DNA of 64,000 bases, taken from the NCBI RefSeq assembly GCF_003752415.1, contig NZ_RKHG01000001.1, positions 1,736,001 through 1,800,000 on the forward strand, in the 5' to 3' direction. Source of the stretch: Luteococcus japonicus (GTDB lineage: Bacteria > Actinomycetota > Actinomycetes > Propionibacteriales > Propionibacteriaceae). The notes under the pieces are model-generated. The model saw nothing but the letters and a program-made list of their open reading frames with translations. It searched no databases and had not been told where the DNA came from. The translations under genes and the position numbers were made by a program. Shown here piece after piece: positions 34,194 through 47,448 of the stretch (position 1 is its first letter; every line of letters begins with the position of its first letter).

Positions 34194-34793
34194 ATGCAGA
34201 GGATCATCGTGGATCTGGGCGGCGTGCTGGTGCACGAGACGACGCAGGTGCGCGACGCCGCGAAGCTGTTGGGCGTGGCGCCGCACGAGATCACGCGTCG
34301 CTACTGGTCCGAGCGTGACGCCTGGGACCGGGGCGACGACGACCTCACCTACTGGGGTGCCGTGGCGCAGGGTGCTGGCATCACGATCGACGCGGCGATC
34401 GCCGACCATCTGGCTCGTCAGGACGCGAAGCTGTGGACCACGCTTCGCCCCACTGCGCTGGACCTGCTCGTCGATCTGGCGATGAGCCCGCACGAGGTGT
34501 GGGTGCTGAGCAATGCCGCCAGCTGCTTCGAGCGATCGATCGCCGAATCGGACTGGGGTGAGCTGGTCAACGGCTGGTTCGTCTCCGGAAAGCTCGGCAT
34601 GGCCAAGCCCGAGGCCGCGATCTATGAGCACGTCGAGCAGGCGCTGGGCTGCAGCCCTGACGAGCTGTGGTTCGTCGACGACAAGCCCCAGAACCTGGAG
34701 GTGCCACAAGGGCGCGGCTGGCACACCCACCTGTGGCAGGACGACGCCGACACCCGCTCGTGGCTGGTGGAGTCGGGCGCGCTGGAGCCGTGA
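34194..34793 (+). CDS. HAD-superfamily hydrolase, subfamily IA
   Basis: A 199-residue phosphatase-like protein. Motif I is RIIVDLGGVLVHE, where the second acidic residue of the usual D-x-D is Gly, as in some family members. Motif II is VWVLSNAASC, motif III is GKLGMAKPEAAIYEHV and motif IV is ELWFVDDKPQNLE. Missing the second Asp suggests it may not be a regular phosphatase; relatives include epoxide-hydrolase-like and alpha-glucose-1-phosphatase-like proteins. TAGGCT stands 6 bases before the ATG at 34194, consistent with a leaderless promoter. It is convergent with the pyrophosphorylase gene, leaving 9 bases between them. Confidence 0.82.
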   Translation: MQRIIVDLGGVLVHETTQVRDAAKLLGVAPHEITRRYWSERDAWDRGDDDLTYWGAVAQGAGITIDAAIADHLARQDAKLWTTLRPTALDLLVDLAMSPHEVWVLSNAASCFERSIAESDWGELVNGWFVSGKLGMAKPEAAIYEHVEQALGCSPDELWFVDDKPQNLEVPQGRGWHTHLWQDDADTRSWLVESGALEP

Positions 34794-34802
34794 TGCTGCC
34801 GC

Positions 34803-36170
34803 TCAGCCCAGTACGGTGCCATCCTCGATCATGCGCGGCTCGTCGGGGCTGACCTCCACATCGCCGACCACCTGGACGTCGCGGCCAAAGCCCACCTCGC
34901 CGTTGACACGCAGCGAGGTGGCCTTGCGCAGCCCCAGCGGATGCGGCACCAGCCGGGAGAAGTCCTGCACCAGCTTGTAGTGGCCGTCCAGCTCCACCCG
35001 AGGCGTCTCCGCCTGTGCCACCAGCAGCCCGTCCTCGTCGAGCTCGTAGAGGTCGCTGCGCAGCAGGAGCAGTTCATTGGTGGTCTTCACCGGCAGAAAA
35101 CGTTCACGTCCGACGCAGATGGCGGTGGCGCCCTCGAAGACCTCGATCGCGGCACCCATGGCGCTCTCCATCTGGAAAACCGGGGTGGAGTCGGGGTCGG
35201 TGGGATCGACGGTCTTCTGGTTGCGAATCAGCGGCAGGCCAAGCACCCCGTCGCGCTCGGACATGACGCGATGCAGCACCCGCAGGTCAAGCCACAGGTT
35301 GTTGGTGTGGAAGTACGGGTGATGGTCGGGGTCGGTGAAGAAGTGCATCTCGTGGGGCAGGGTCTGCGCCGTGTCGCGCAGGATCAGCTGACCGTCGCTG
35401 CGACGCGCCGCCAGATGACCGCCCTTGCGGTCGTTGACGGTGCGGCGGCACAACTCGGCGGCATAGGACGCCCCGGAGGCAGCGAACCAGCCGGCCATGG
35501 TGGCGTCGGGGCTGGCACCCAGGTTGTCGCCATTGGTGAGCAGCAGCCGTTCGTGGCCCAGGTCGATGAGCTGTTGCAGCAGCCCGCTGCCGTAGAGGGC
35601 GACGTAGACGTCGCCGTGACCGGGCGGGCACCACTCCAGCGACGGGTTGGAGGGCCATTCGACGGGCGTCAGGTCGTCGACGCGCAGCTTGGGTTCCTGG
35701 TTCTGCAAGAAGCCGAGCGGCAGCCCGTCGACGGCCAGTTCCGGGTAGCGGGCCAGGGCGGTGAGGGTGTCGTCGTGGGTGCGGAAGGAGTTCATGAACA
35801 TCAACGGCAGCCGCGCGCAGTGCTTGGCTCGGGCGGCGAGCACCTGCTGGACGATGATGTCCAGGAAGGTCTTGCCGTCACGCACCTCCAGCAGGTTCTT
35901 GGCCTTGTCCAGCCCCATCGATGTGCCCAGCCCGCCGTTGAGCTTGATCACGACGGTGCGGTCGAGCGCCTCGCGCGCCGCCTCGGGGTCGACGTCCAGA
36001 TCGGCCAGGTGCACCGGGCGGGGCATCGGCTCGATGGTCTCCTCGCGGATGAAACCGGCGGCCCCGGCCTCCAGCTGCGCGTACTGCGACTGGAAGGTGC
36101 GGATGGCCGCGGGCATCACGCCGGCCGCCTGCATCTTGGCGACGGCCTGCTCTAGTCCTGCTGCGCTCAT
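34803..36170 (-). CDS. UTP-(glucose/hexose)-1-phosphate uridylyltransferase, eukaryotic type
   Basis: A 455-residue nucleotidyltransferase of the eukaryote-like UGP family, which makes UDP-sugar from UTP and sugar 1-phosphate. The nucleotide loop is VIKLNGGLGTSMGLDKAK, followed by FMNSFRTHDDT, EWCPPGHGDVYVALYGSG and LLLTNGDNLGASPD, and the C-terminal left-handed helix region VNGEVGFGRDVQVVGDVEV. The ATG at 36170 (MSAAGLEQAVAKMQ) is chosen; the longer frame runs into galK. It follows galK by 46 bases on the same strand. In bifidobacteria related enzymes act on galactose 1-phosphate as well as glucose 1-phosphate, so here it may replace galT. That specificity is inferred. Confidence 0.9.
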   Translation of the reverse strand: MSAAGLEQAVAKMQAAGVMPAAIRTFQSQYAQLEAGAAGFIREETIEPMPRPVHLADLDVDPEAAREALDRTVVIKLNGGLGTSMGLDKAKNLLEVRDGKTFLDIIVQQVLAARAKHCARLPLMFMNSFRTHDDTLTALARYPELAVDGLPLGFLQNQEPKLRVDDLTPVEWPSNPSLEWCPPGHGDVYVALYGSGLLQQLIDLGHERLLLTNGDNLGASPDATMAGWFAASGASYAAELCRRTVNDRKGGHLAARRSDGQLILRDTAQTLPHEMHFFTDPDHHPYFHTNNLWLDLRVLHRVMSERDGVLGLPLIRNQKTVDPTDPDSTPVFQMESAMGAAIEVFEGATAICVGRERFLPVKTTNELLLLRSDLYELDEDGLLVAQAETPRVELDGHYKLVQDFSRLVPHPLGLRKATSLRVNGEVGFGRDVQVVGDVEVSPDEPRMIEDGTVLG

Positions 36171-36216
36171 GGTGGGACTCCTGCTGCTCTGGATCGGCTG
36201 CTCTGGATGGACTGGT

Positions 36217-37428
36217 TCAGGACAACCGCTGGCCGGGGCCGGCCGCGATCGCCAGGTGGAGCTGCGGTTCGGGCGTGCCGGCCTGCCGGGTGGCATCGAG
36301 CATGGCCTGGGCGATGCGTTCGGCATCGGCGTCGCGCACCAGGGCGATGATGCTGCCACCGAAGCCACCGCCGGTGATGCGGGCCCCCAGCGCTCCCCCC
36401 GCCAGGGCGGCATCCACCAGCACGTCGGTCTCGCGGACGCTGGTCTCGTAGTCGTCACGCAGTGAGGCGTGCGACGCGGTGAGCAGCTCGCCGGCTACCT
36501 CGAACTGGCCCTCGCGCAGGACGGCGACGAAGCCCTGCACGCGCCAGGTCTCGGTGAGAACGTGGCGCAGACGGCGGCGCAGCACGTCCTCGGGCATGCG
36601 GTCCAGCACGGAGTCGAGGTCGGCGGGGTCAGTGGCGTCGGCCACCTCGCGCAGGCTGGTGACGCCCAGGATCTGGGCGGCTTGGTCACAGTGGGCACGA
36701 CGGGCGCCGTACTGGCCGTCACCCAACGAGTGGGCCGCACGGCTGTCGGCCACCAGCAGGCTCATGCCCTGCGCGGCCAGGTCGAAGGAGACGTGCTCGA
36801 CGGTGTTGGCGGCGCAGTCCAGCAGCAGCGCGTGCCCCTCCTGGGTGCGCAGCGAGGCGGCCTGGTCCAGGCCCCCGGTGGGGGCATTCGCGACGAGGTT
36901 CTCTGCCTGTACGCACAGCGCCGCGAGCCGGGCGCGGTCCTCGGAGGTGGCGTCCATGGGCTGGCCGGCCAGATCGGCGAGCGCCAGCCCGACGGCGCAC
37001 TCGATGGCGGCCGACGAGGACAGCCCGGCACCGACCGGCACACAGGAGGCGACGGCGGCGTCGAAGCCGGGCACCTGGATGCCAGCCTCGCGCAGCGCCC
37101 AGGCCGGGCCACCGCAGTAGGCCACCCAGCCCTCCACCCGGCCGGGGGCGAGTTCGTCGAGGCTCCCCTGCCAGGGCCCGTCCGCCGCGAAGTCGGTGAC
37201 CATGCGAACCCGGCCGTCGTCGCGGGACGCCACGGCAACATAGGTACGGTGCGGCAGCGCGATGGGCAGACAGAAGCCGCCGTTGTAGTCGATGTGCTCA
37301 CCGATCACGTTGACCCGTCCGGGCGAGGCCCACACACCGGCGGGTTCGCTGCCGAAGGTCTGGGTGAAAAGCTCGGTGGCACGCGTGATGCCCTCATCGG
37401 TGCTCCAGGCGGCGTCCAGGTGGAACAT
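36217..37428 (-). CDS. galK: Galactokinase
   Basis: A 403-residue GHMP kinase that phosphorylates galactose at C1. The N-terminal galactokinase signature is SPGRVNVIGEHIDYNGGFCL, the ATP-binding GHMP motif is VPVGAGLSSSAAIECAV, and the C-terminal motif is GARITGGGFGGSIIAL. The catalytic aspartate lies in APTGGLDQAASL. It is the first gene of a two-gene unit with the UDP-sugar pyrophosphorylase. Upstream is a 200-base divergent region shared with the dead alpha-galactosidase gene, with an operator-like site. ATG at 37428 (MFHLDAAWSTDE) fits the family. Confidence 0.95.
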   Translation of the reverse strand: MFHLDAAWSTDEGITRATELFTQTFGSEPAGVWASPGRVNVIGEHIDYNGGFCLPIALPHRTYVAVASRDDGRVRMVTDFAADGPWQGSLDELAPGRVEGWVAYCGGPAWALREAGIQVPGFDAAVASCVPVGAGLSSSAAIECAVGLALADLAGQPMDATSEDRARLAALCVQAENLVANAPTGGLDQAASLRTQEGHALLLDCAANTVEHVSFDLAAQGMSLLVADSRAAHSLGDGQYGARRAHCDQAAQILGVTSLREVADATDPADLDSVLDRMPEDVLRRRLRHVLTETWRVQGFVAVLREGQFEVAGELLTASHASLRDDYETSVRETDVLVDAALAGGALGARITGGGFGGSIIALVRDADAERIAQAMLDATRQAGTPEPQLHLAIAAGPGQRLS

Positions 37429-37600
37429 GTCATCTCCAGTGATGGTGGTGGCGCACCCAGTGCGGGCGCGGCCGGGTTCCCGTGTTTCGATTCAAGCAGG
37501 CGGTCGGCAGGCTGGCCACACCAACCCCGGTGCAGCGGCCAGGTCGGGGCCCTCCCCCCCCTCTGGCCCTGTGCCTGCCCCGCGTCTAGACTACGACCTA

Positions 37601-37621
37601 TTAGTTTCGCCGCAACAGTAA
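37601..37621. promoter_or_regulatory. Operator-like imperfect palindrome in the galK / alpha-galactosidase divergent region
   Basis: TTAGTTTCGC and CGCAACAGTAA form an imperfect inverted repeat with 7 of 10 positions paired. The TTAGTTT half resembles sites bound by ROK-family repressors in Actinobacteria, and a ROK regulator gene lies 10 kb away at 47449. It lies 8 bases before the ATG of the alpha-galactosidase pseudogene. The match is by eye, so this is only a candidate site. Confidence 0.35.
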
Positions 37622-37628
37622 GCATCCA

Positions 37629-39772
37629 ATGGAGGATGCCGTGACTGTGACCACCCAGATCCTGCTGCAAGCACCCCAGACCTGCCTCGTGCTCGAATCC
37701 CCCGACGGTGGACTTCCGGGAGTGCTCCACTGGGGCGCCCCGCTCGGCGAGATGGACTCCGCCGCCGTCACCCAGCTCAGCACCGCGCACTCCCACGCCG
37801 GTATCCACAATGGCCTACCCGGCGAGGGTTACCGCCTGGCTGTGCTGCCCGAGCAGTGAAATGGCTGGTACGGCCACCCCGGCCTGTCGGGCTCCCGCCA
37901 CGGCGCCGCCTGGGCGCCCCGTTTCACCGTCACCAGCGTGACCGTTGATGGCTCCGCCGTCACCGGATTCCACAGCGGCGGCCCCGCGACCACCATCTGG
38001 ACCGCCAGCGATGAGCAGACCGGACTCGAACTGGAACTGACCATCGAGCTCACCGCCCAGAGCCTGGTGCGCACCCGCGCCGCCCTCACCAATACCGGCG
38101 AGGACGGCTATCAGCTCGAGCAGCTGCTGCTGGCCCTGCCCGTGCCGGAACGAGCCACAGAGATCCTCGACTTCGCCGGCCGCTGGGGCAAGGAGCGCGT
38201 GCCGTAGCGCACCCCTCTGGGCGTCGGAACCCACTGGCGCGAGGGCCGCCACGGCCGCACCGGCGCCGATTCGGCCTTCGTGCTGCACCTGGGCGAACAG
38301 GGCTTCGACTTCGGCTCACGCGAGATCTGGAGCGTGCACACCGCATGGAGCGGCAACCACGTCCACTACGCCGAACGCACGTTGACCGGAGACCAGGTGA
38401 TCGGTGGCGGCGAGCTGCTGCTGCCCGGAGAGGTGGTGCTGGCCAATGGCCAGAGCTACACGAGCCCATGGCTGGTCTTCGGCCACGGCACCGGTCTGGA
38501 CTCGATTGCCCACGCCCACCACGACTTCCTGCGGGCCACCCATCCCGTCGACGCCGAGCGCCCGGTCACGTTGAACGTGTGGGAGGCCGTCTACTTCGAC
38601 CACGACGCCGACCGCCTGCTGGATCTGGCCCGTCGCGCCGCAGACCTAGGCATCGAGCGCTATGTGCTGGACGACGGCTGGTTCGGCGCCCGTCGCGATG
38701 ACCGTGCGGGCCTGGGCGACTGGACGGTGAGCCCTGACGCGTGGCCAGGGGGCCTGCACCCACTGGTGGACGAGGTGACTCGCCTCGGGATGCAGTTCGG
38801 CCTGTGGTTCGAGCCCGAGATGGTGAACCCTGATTCCGATCTGGCCCGCGAGCATCCCGATTGGGTCCTCCAGGTGCCCGGACGCATGCCGCTGGAGGCG
38901 CGTCACCAGTGGGTGCTGAACCTGGGGATCCCCGAGGCCTACACCCATGTGCGCGACCAGATGATGGCGCTGCTCGAGGAGTACGAGATCGGCTACATCA
39001 AGTGGGACCACAACCGCGATCTGCTGGATCCCGGCACGCATCCCGACGGCCGGCCCGGGGTCCGCGAGCAGACTCTGGCCTTCTACCGACTGGTGGACGA
39101 ACTGAAGGCCGCCCACCCCGGACTGGAGATCGAGTCGTGCAGCTCGGGCGGTGCGCGCATCGATCTGGAGGTGATGCAGCACTGCGATCGCGTCTGGGTG
39201 AGCGACAACATCGATCCCACGGATCGTCAGCAGATGACGCGCTGAACCACCCAGCTACTGCCGCCGGAGATGCTGGGATCGCACATCGCGTCGGGCGCCT
39301 CGCACACCACGGGCCGACACCACGACATTGCCTACCCGCCGCGACGGCCGTCTTCGGCCATCTGGGGGTGGAGTGGGACCTGGCGAAGGCCAGCGACGAG
39401 GAGATCGCCCAGCTGAAGGCGTGGATCGCTTGGTACAAGCAGATCCGGGCGCTGCTCAATCGCGGACGCCTGGTGCGCGTGGACCCGCCGCAGCCCGGCG
39501 CCTTCCTGCACGGCGTCGTGGGTGAGGACCGTGCCATCTTCGCGTTGACGCTGCTGGAGCTGCCCGGAACGTGGAGCATCGGCAGCATCCAGTTGCCCGG
39601 CCTGGCCCCGGATGCCACCTGGCGGATGAGCCACCTCGATCTCACCGCCGGCGGCCGCGAGTTGCCCGCGACGGTGGAGCTGACGGGACGGGCACTGGCG
39701 ACGGCCGGGGTGCGAGCGCCCGTGATCCTGCCCGAGCGCACCCGGATCCTGGTGCTGGACAAGCTCTCCTGA
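37629..39772 (+). pseudogene. Alpha-galactosidase (GH36) gene inactivated by three nonsense codons and a frameshift
   Basis: The frame encodes a GH36 alpha-galactosidase of about 710 residues, broken at four points. TGA at 37857 interrupts LAVLPEQ*NGWYGHPGLSG. TAG at 38205 interrupts GKERVP*RTPLGVGTHWREG, where relatives have Gln. TGA at 39243 interrupts RQQMTR*TTQLLPPE, where relatives have Trp. Near 39330 one base is lost, so the rest (AATAVFGHLGVEWDLAK) lies in another frame. The reading frame is otherwise preserved and the active-site region is intact (EIGYIKWDHNRDLLDP with the nucleophile Asp; the acid/base region is around RVWVSDNIDP), so inactivation is recent. It is divergent from galK and convergent with lacZ. 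Confidence 0.88.
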
Positions 39773-39782
39773 CCACCGCAAC

Positions 39783-39841
39783 CACTACGGGCTCGCACGG
39801 CCCCACCCATGATCCAAGTGGGGCCGTGCGAGCCCGTAGTG
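39783..39841. terminator. Perfect 24-bp inverted repeat, probable bidirectional terminator
   Basis: Arms 39783-39806 and 39818-39841 are perfect complements of 24 bp around an 11-base loop (CCATGATCCAA). The stem is GC-rich (CACTACGGGCTCGCACGG...). It lies between the convergent alpha-galactosidase pseudogene and lacZ, starting 11 bases after the former and ending 29 bases from the latter. There is no T-run. Termination or transcript protection in both directions is likely. Confidence 0.7.
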
Positions 39842-39870
39842 CCTGACGCCAGCCTCACAGGCCGGGCACT

Positions 39871-43942
<4,072 letters not shown>

Positions 43943-43946
<4 letters not shown>

Positions 43947-44854
43947 CGCGCCTCCTCCCTCATGACGATTCTCAGATAGATCAAGATGAATACGCTGGAC
44001 ATCCCCAACATGATCGTGGCCAAGGCGGATCCGAACCCGATTCGCTGTGCCTCCCCCACGATGTTGCGGGTGACCTCCGTGGCCAGTAGCTCGAGGCCGT
44101 TACGACCTCGGTTGATCACCCAGACCAGGTCGAACGCGCGCAGGGAATCGATGAAAGTGATCACCAGCACCACCACGTTGATGGGAAACATCACGGGAAA
44201 GGTGACGTGGAAGAAGGTCTTGATCTCAGACGCCCCGTCGATGCCGGCCGCCTCCTTCAGCGCTGGATCAACACCCTTCAAACCAGCAAGATAGAGGAGC
44301 ATGACGTAACCCACATGTCGCCAGCTGGTGGCAATCAGCGCAGCCCACAGATTATACCGGGAATCGCCGTACCAGTCGATGGAAGTCCCCAATACTGCGT
44401 TAATGAGTCCTTGATCCCGACTGAACATGAGCTGCCAGACGAAGCCAATTAGAGCCATCGACAGCACCACTGGTAGGTACAGCGAAGTCTGGTAGAGCTT
44501 CGTGCCACTGGCTTCACGGTCGATCAGCACGGCGCAAAGCAACCCGATCGGAGTCGCGACAAAGAACATCGCTGCCAGCCAGATCAGGTTGTGCTGCACG
44601 GCAGGCCAGAAGGCGGGATAGATCGTGACGGCCTCTTCATACCAGCGGAGCCCGACTGGTTCTGCCTCCGACAGCGGCCCGAAACCATCCCAGTCGAAAA
44701 AGGACAGCACCACCGAAGCGATAGCGGGTAGCCAGACCAGTGAGGCCGCCACCAGCGTCGGGATCCCCATCATCAGAGAGACGGTCACTTTGTCGCGTGT
44801 CGAGAGTCGGCCTCCCCCACGCCCCCGCTGGCGGGGCTCAGCAACGGCACTCAT
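43943..44854 (-). CDS. Sugar ABC transporter permease (MalF-like)
   Basis: A 303-residue permease forming the second half of the CUT1 transport channel. It has six helices (VTVSLMMGIPTLVAASLVW, LIWLAAMFFVATPIGLLCAV and others) and the EAA loop LKEAAGIDGASEIKTFFHVTF. The final helices include ALATIMLGMSSVFILIYL. The start ATG overlaps the stop of the binding-protein gene (ATGA), and its own stop overlaps the next permease, so all three are translationally coupled. Confidence 0.92.
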
Positions 44855-46176
44855 GATCCGAAGATCGACTTTCGCTGAGACTCCACGTTGGCCAGCATCG
44901 ACGTGATGTCATTGGGATTCTTGATGAAGCTCTGGATCGCCGGGCCCATCACGGTCGAGGCGAAGTCTGGGCGGGAGTCACGGTCCAGGAACTGGGCCAC
45001 ATCGGTGGCGCCCTTCATGACCTCGAGCATGCGCTTCTGTAGAGAGGTGTACTTGGTCGGATCGGCGTTCTCGTTGACTGCGATCGCCGACGGATCGGCG
45101 GCCACATTGGCCATCTGGGCATCAGCACTGCCCAGATAGGACAGGAAGGCCTTTGCGCCCTTCTCGTTCTTGGGGCGCTTGCTCAGCATGAAACCATCGG
45201 TCGGCGCCTCGATGGCACCGGAACCGATCGTGCTGTCCACCTCGGGGAACACGAAGAAGTCCAAGTCGTCCTGTTCAGCGCCGGTCTTGAACTGCTGGGC
45301 CATGAAGGTGCCCAAGTAGTACATACCGGACTTCCCCTGCTGCAGACTCTGCGCCGCCTCCTGCCAGGTGCGGCCCAGCGCATCCTTCTGGTGATAGGGA
45401 AGCAGTCCCTTCCACAGGTCGAATACCTTGGCCACCTTGGCCTGCGACCAATCCTCCTTGCCAGACATCAGGTCGACATGGAACTGGTAGCCGTTTGCGC
45501 GAAGGTTAAGGATGTCAAACATGCCCATCGCTTCCCAACCGTCCTTGTCGGCGAAGGCCATCGGGGTCAGACCGTCCTTCTGCATCTTCTTGGACAGCTC
45601 AGTGAACTGATCAATGGTCTTGGGGATCTCGTAACCGTGCTTCTTCCAGACGCTCTTTCGGTACTGGACAACCCACGGGTAGTAGGTGGCGGGCATGACG
45701 ATCTGCTTGCCATCAGCCGTGGAACAAGCGTTCTTGAGCGAGGCGGGAATCCCCTTGGTCTCACCGAAAACGTCAGAGATGTCGCCAACCATGCCCTTCT
45801 CGGCAAAGAACCGAGCACGGTATCCGGCAAACCAGGCGAAGACATCGTCCGGAGCGCCCTGCAGATAGTTGTTGATGTTCTCCTGGAAGGTGGTGTGTGC
45901 CACCGTGTTCATCTTGATCTTGTAGTCGGGGTGCGCTTTCTCAAAACCGGCAACATTGGCCTTGATCGCCTTGAGGGGAGCTTCATCTGCCTGATTGTTA
46001 CCGAAGGACACCTCCCCGGAGGCCGAACCACCACCCCCTCCACTACCGCCACAACCAACCAAGCCAACAGCGCCCACAGAGAGCGCTCCAGCCAGCACTG
46101 CACGACGGGAGACGCCCGAAATGGGAGCGGTGCGGAAACGCGCGAGGTACTCGAGTTCAGATTGGGGACGAGACAT
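44851..46176 (-). CDS. Sugar ABC transporter substrate-binding lipoprotein
   Basis: A 441-residue binding protein of the SBP family 1. The N-terminus has a twin-arginine-like SRRAVLAGALS and a lipobox ending GLVGC (Cys42), then a Gly/Ser linker, so it is a lipid-anchored surface protein. The mature part resembles maltose/lactose-type binding proteins (GDISDVFGETKGIP, MPATYYPWVVQYRKSVWKKH, GTFMAQQFK). Being first in the operon with lacZ, its ligand is probably lactose or another beta-galactoside; this is inferred from context. Operator-like repeats lie just upstream at 46214-46258. Confidence 0.92.
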   Translation of the reverse strand: MSRPQSELEYLARFRTAPISGVSRRAVLAGALSVGAVGLVGCGGSGGGGGSASGEVSFGNNQADEAPLKAIKANVAGFEKAHPDYKIKMNTVAHTTFQENINNYLQGAPDDVFAWFAGYRARFFAEKGMVGDISDVFGETKGIPASLKNACSTADGKQIVMPATYYPWVVQYRKSVWKKHGYEIPKTIDQFTELSKKMQKDGLTPMAFADKDGWEAMGMFDILNLRANGYQFHVDLMSGKEDWSQAKVAKVFDLWKGLLPYHQKDALGRTWQEAAQSLQQGKSGMYYLGTFMAQQFKTGAEQDDLDFFVFPEVDSTIGSGAIEAPTDGFMLSKRPKNEKGAKAFLSYLGSADAQMANVAADPSAIAVNENADPTKYTSLQKRMLEVMKGATDVAQFLDRDSRPDFASTVMGPAIQSFIKNPNDITSMLANVESQRKSIFGS

Positions 46177-46213
46177 GGGTGACCTACTTCCTCCGTTGGA
46201 ATAACCGGCGGTC

Positions 46214-46258
46214 TGTTACCGGTAAAAGCATGATACACGGTAACTGTTATCGGTAACA
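46214..46258. promoter_or_regulatory. Two LacI-type operator palindromes upstream of the sugar ABC/lacZ operon
   Basis: TGTTACCGGTAAAA (46214-46227) and TGTTATCGGTAACA (46245-46258) are both one base from the perfect palindrome TGTTACCGGTAACA, with the central CG expected for LacI-family proteins. Their centres are 31 bp apart, about three helical turns. They start 38 bases upstream of the binding-protein start codon, and the LacI-family gene lies directly upstream. Repression of the operon by that regulator is the likely purpose. Confidence 0.75.
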
Positions 46259-46287
46259 AGAGGGAGACACCCTAGTTTTTCTGTCCC

Positions 46288-47304
46288 TCAGCGCGCCGGT
46301 GGCGCGCTCGATCTGCGGGGGACGAGCTCACCGGCGAAACAGTAGCCCTCAAGTTCGGGTGCGCCGCCGAGCCCCGTCCCCGCAAGAAGAGAGTTCACCG
46401 CCCGGCGACCCATCCCCACGAAGTCGATCGCCACCGTGGTCAATGGCGGAGCGTAGAAGGCTGCATCCTTGAGCCCGTCAAAGCCGGTGATGCTGACGTG
46501 ACCCGGGACGCTAATGCCACTCTTGTGCAACCGAGCGATGGCGCCCAGGGCGATCTGGTCGCTCGCCGCGACGATGGCGGTGGGCATCTGGTCTAGGGGA
46601 AGGTGGTCCACCGCCGCGTAACCGTTGACGGCCCCCCATGGGCCATGGGTGCGACCGCAGTCGACCAAGCCCAGATCTTCAACGCAGGTACCGTAAGCCG
46701 TCTCACGATTCCACGCTGAGGGCCACCCGCGCGGACCCCCCAGATAGAAAAATCTCTGATGCCCCAGTTCCGCCAGATGCCTCACGGCCTTTGCTATCGG
46801 ATGCTCCAGCGACGCCGGATGCCCCCGAGGGATCCTTGGCTCTGCCTCGATCAGCCACGGGGTCTGCAAGGAACTAAAATCCATCGCCTCGAGCACGAAG
46901 TCTGGAGGCGAAAGCACCACCACACCCGCCAGCGAAGCGCGGTTCATCATGTGTAGGGCCTGCTTGATTGACGCAGGGTCATCCATGTCGGCCCGGATCG
47001 TCTCCAAGATGTGTCCGCTCGCACGGGCCGCCTCTCCAGCACCTGCTAGAACTCTCTGCGGGGCCCAGTCATCAACATCGAAAACCAACGCTCCGATGCG
47101 GCGCGGCTGTTGTGTGGCCAGCTCACTCGCGGTGTCGTTGAACCGGTAACCAAGCTCATCAATAGCCTGCCGCACCCGTTCTTGATTCTCAGGCCTCAGC
47201 TTCTCGCCGCGGAGATACCGAGCGACCGTCTGGTGACTGACTCCCGCTCTCTCGGCCACCGTCCAGATGGTCGCTCCTTGCCGCCGATGCCCCTGCCGCG
47301 CCAT
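46288..47304 (-). CDS. LacI-family transcriptional regulator of the lac operon
   Basis: A 338-residue repressor. The DNA-binding head is TIWTVAERAGVSHQTVARYL followed by the hinge region ending FNDTASELATQQPRRIGAL. The sugar-binding core is periplasmic-binding-protein-like (GHILETIRADMDDP, AIVAASDQIALGAIARLHK, HVSITGFDGLKDAAF). I chose the ATG at 47304 (MARQGHRRQGATIW), preceded by AGGAG; an in-frame ATG lies 13 codons upstream. It is transcribed toward the ABC operon, with the two palindromes in between, so it very likely represses that operon and is relieved by a galactoside. Confidence 0.92.
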   Translation of the reverse strand: MARQGHRRQGATIWTVAERAGVSHQTVARYLRGEKLRPENQERVRQAIDELGYRFNDTASELATQQPRRIGALVFDVDDWAPQRVLAGAGEAARASGHILETIRADMDDPASIKQALHMMNRASLAGVVVLSPPDFVLEAMDFSSLQTPWLIEAEPRIPRGHPASLEHPIAKAVRHLAELGHQRFFYLGGPRGWPSAWNRETAYGTCVEDLGLVDCGRTHGPWGAVNGYAAVDHLPLDQMPTAIVAASDQIALGAIARLHKSGISVPGHVSITGFDGLKDAAFYAPPLTTVAIDFVGMGRRAVNSLLAGTGLGGAPELEGYCFAGELVPRRSSAPPAR

Positions 47305-47448
47305 GGGAGCAACTCCTGTCTGGATCTGGACAATGCGACGCACACCGCGCCACCCGCACAGTGTACGTGGGCCTCGTCAACGAACCAGATTCGGATGCCA
47401 CGTCAATCAAGCACCCACACAAGATCACCGCGAAGTAGGGTCTGGGCC

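Noticed and set aside
37629-39772. In-frame TGA codons in the alpha-galactosidase read as recoding (selenocysteine or stop suppression)
   Set aside because: The stops are of two kinds (TGA and TAG), replace residues that are not cysteine in relatives, and are accompanied by a frameshift, so simple decay explains them better.
47133-47150. Third LacI operator inside the LacI gene (AACCGGTAACC)
   Set aside because: Only one half is good and it lies in coding sequence for a conserved part of the protein; it may be chance.
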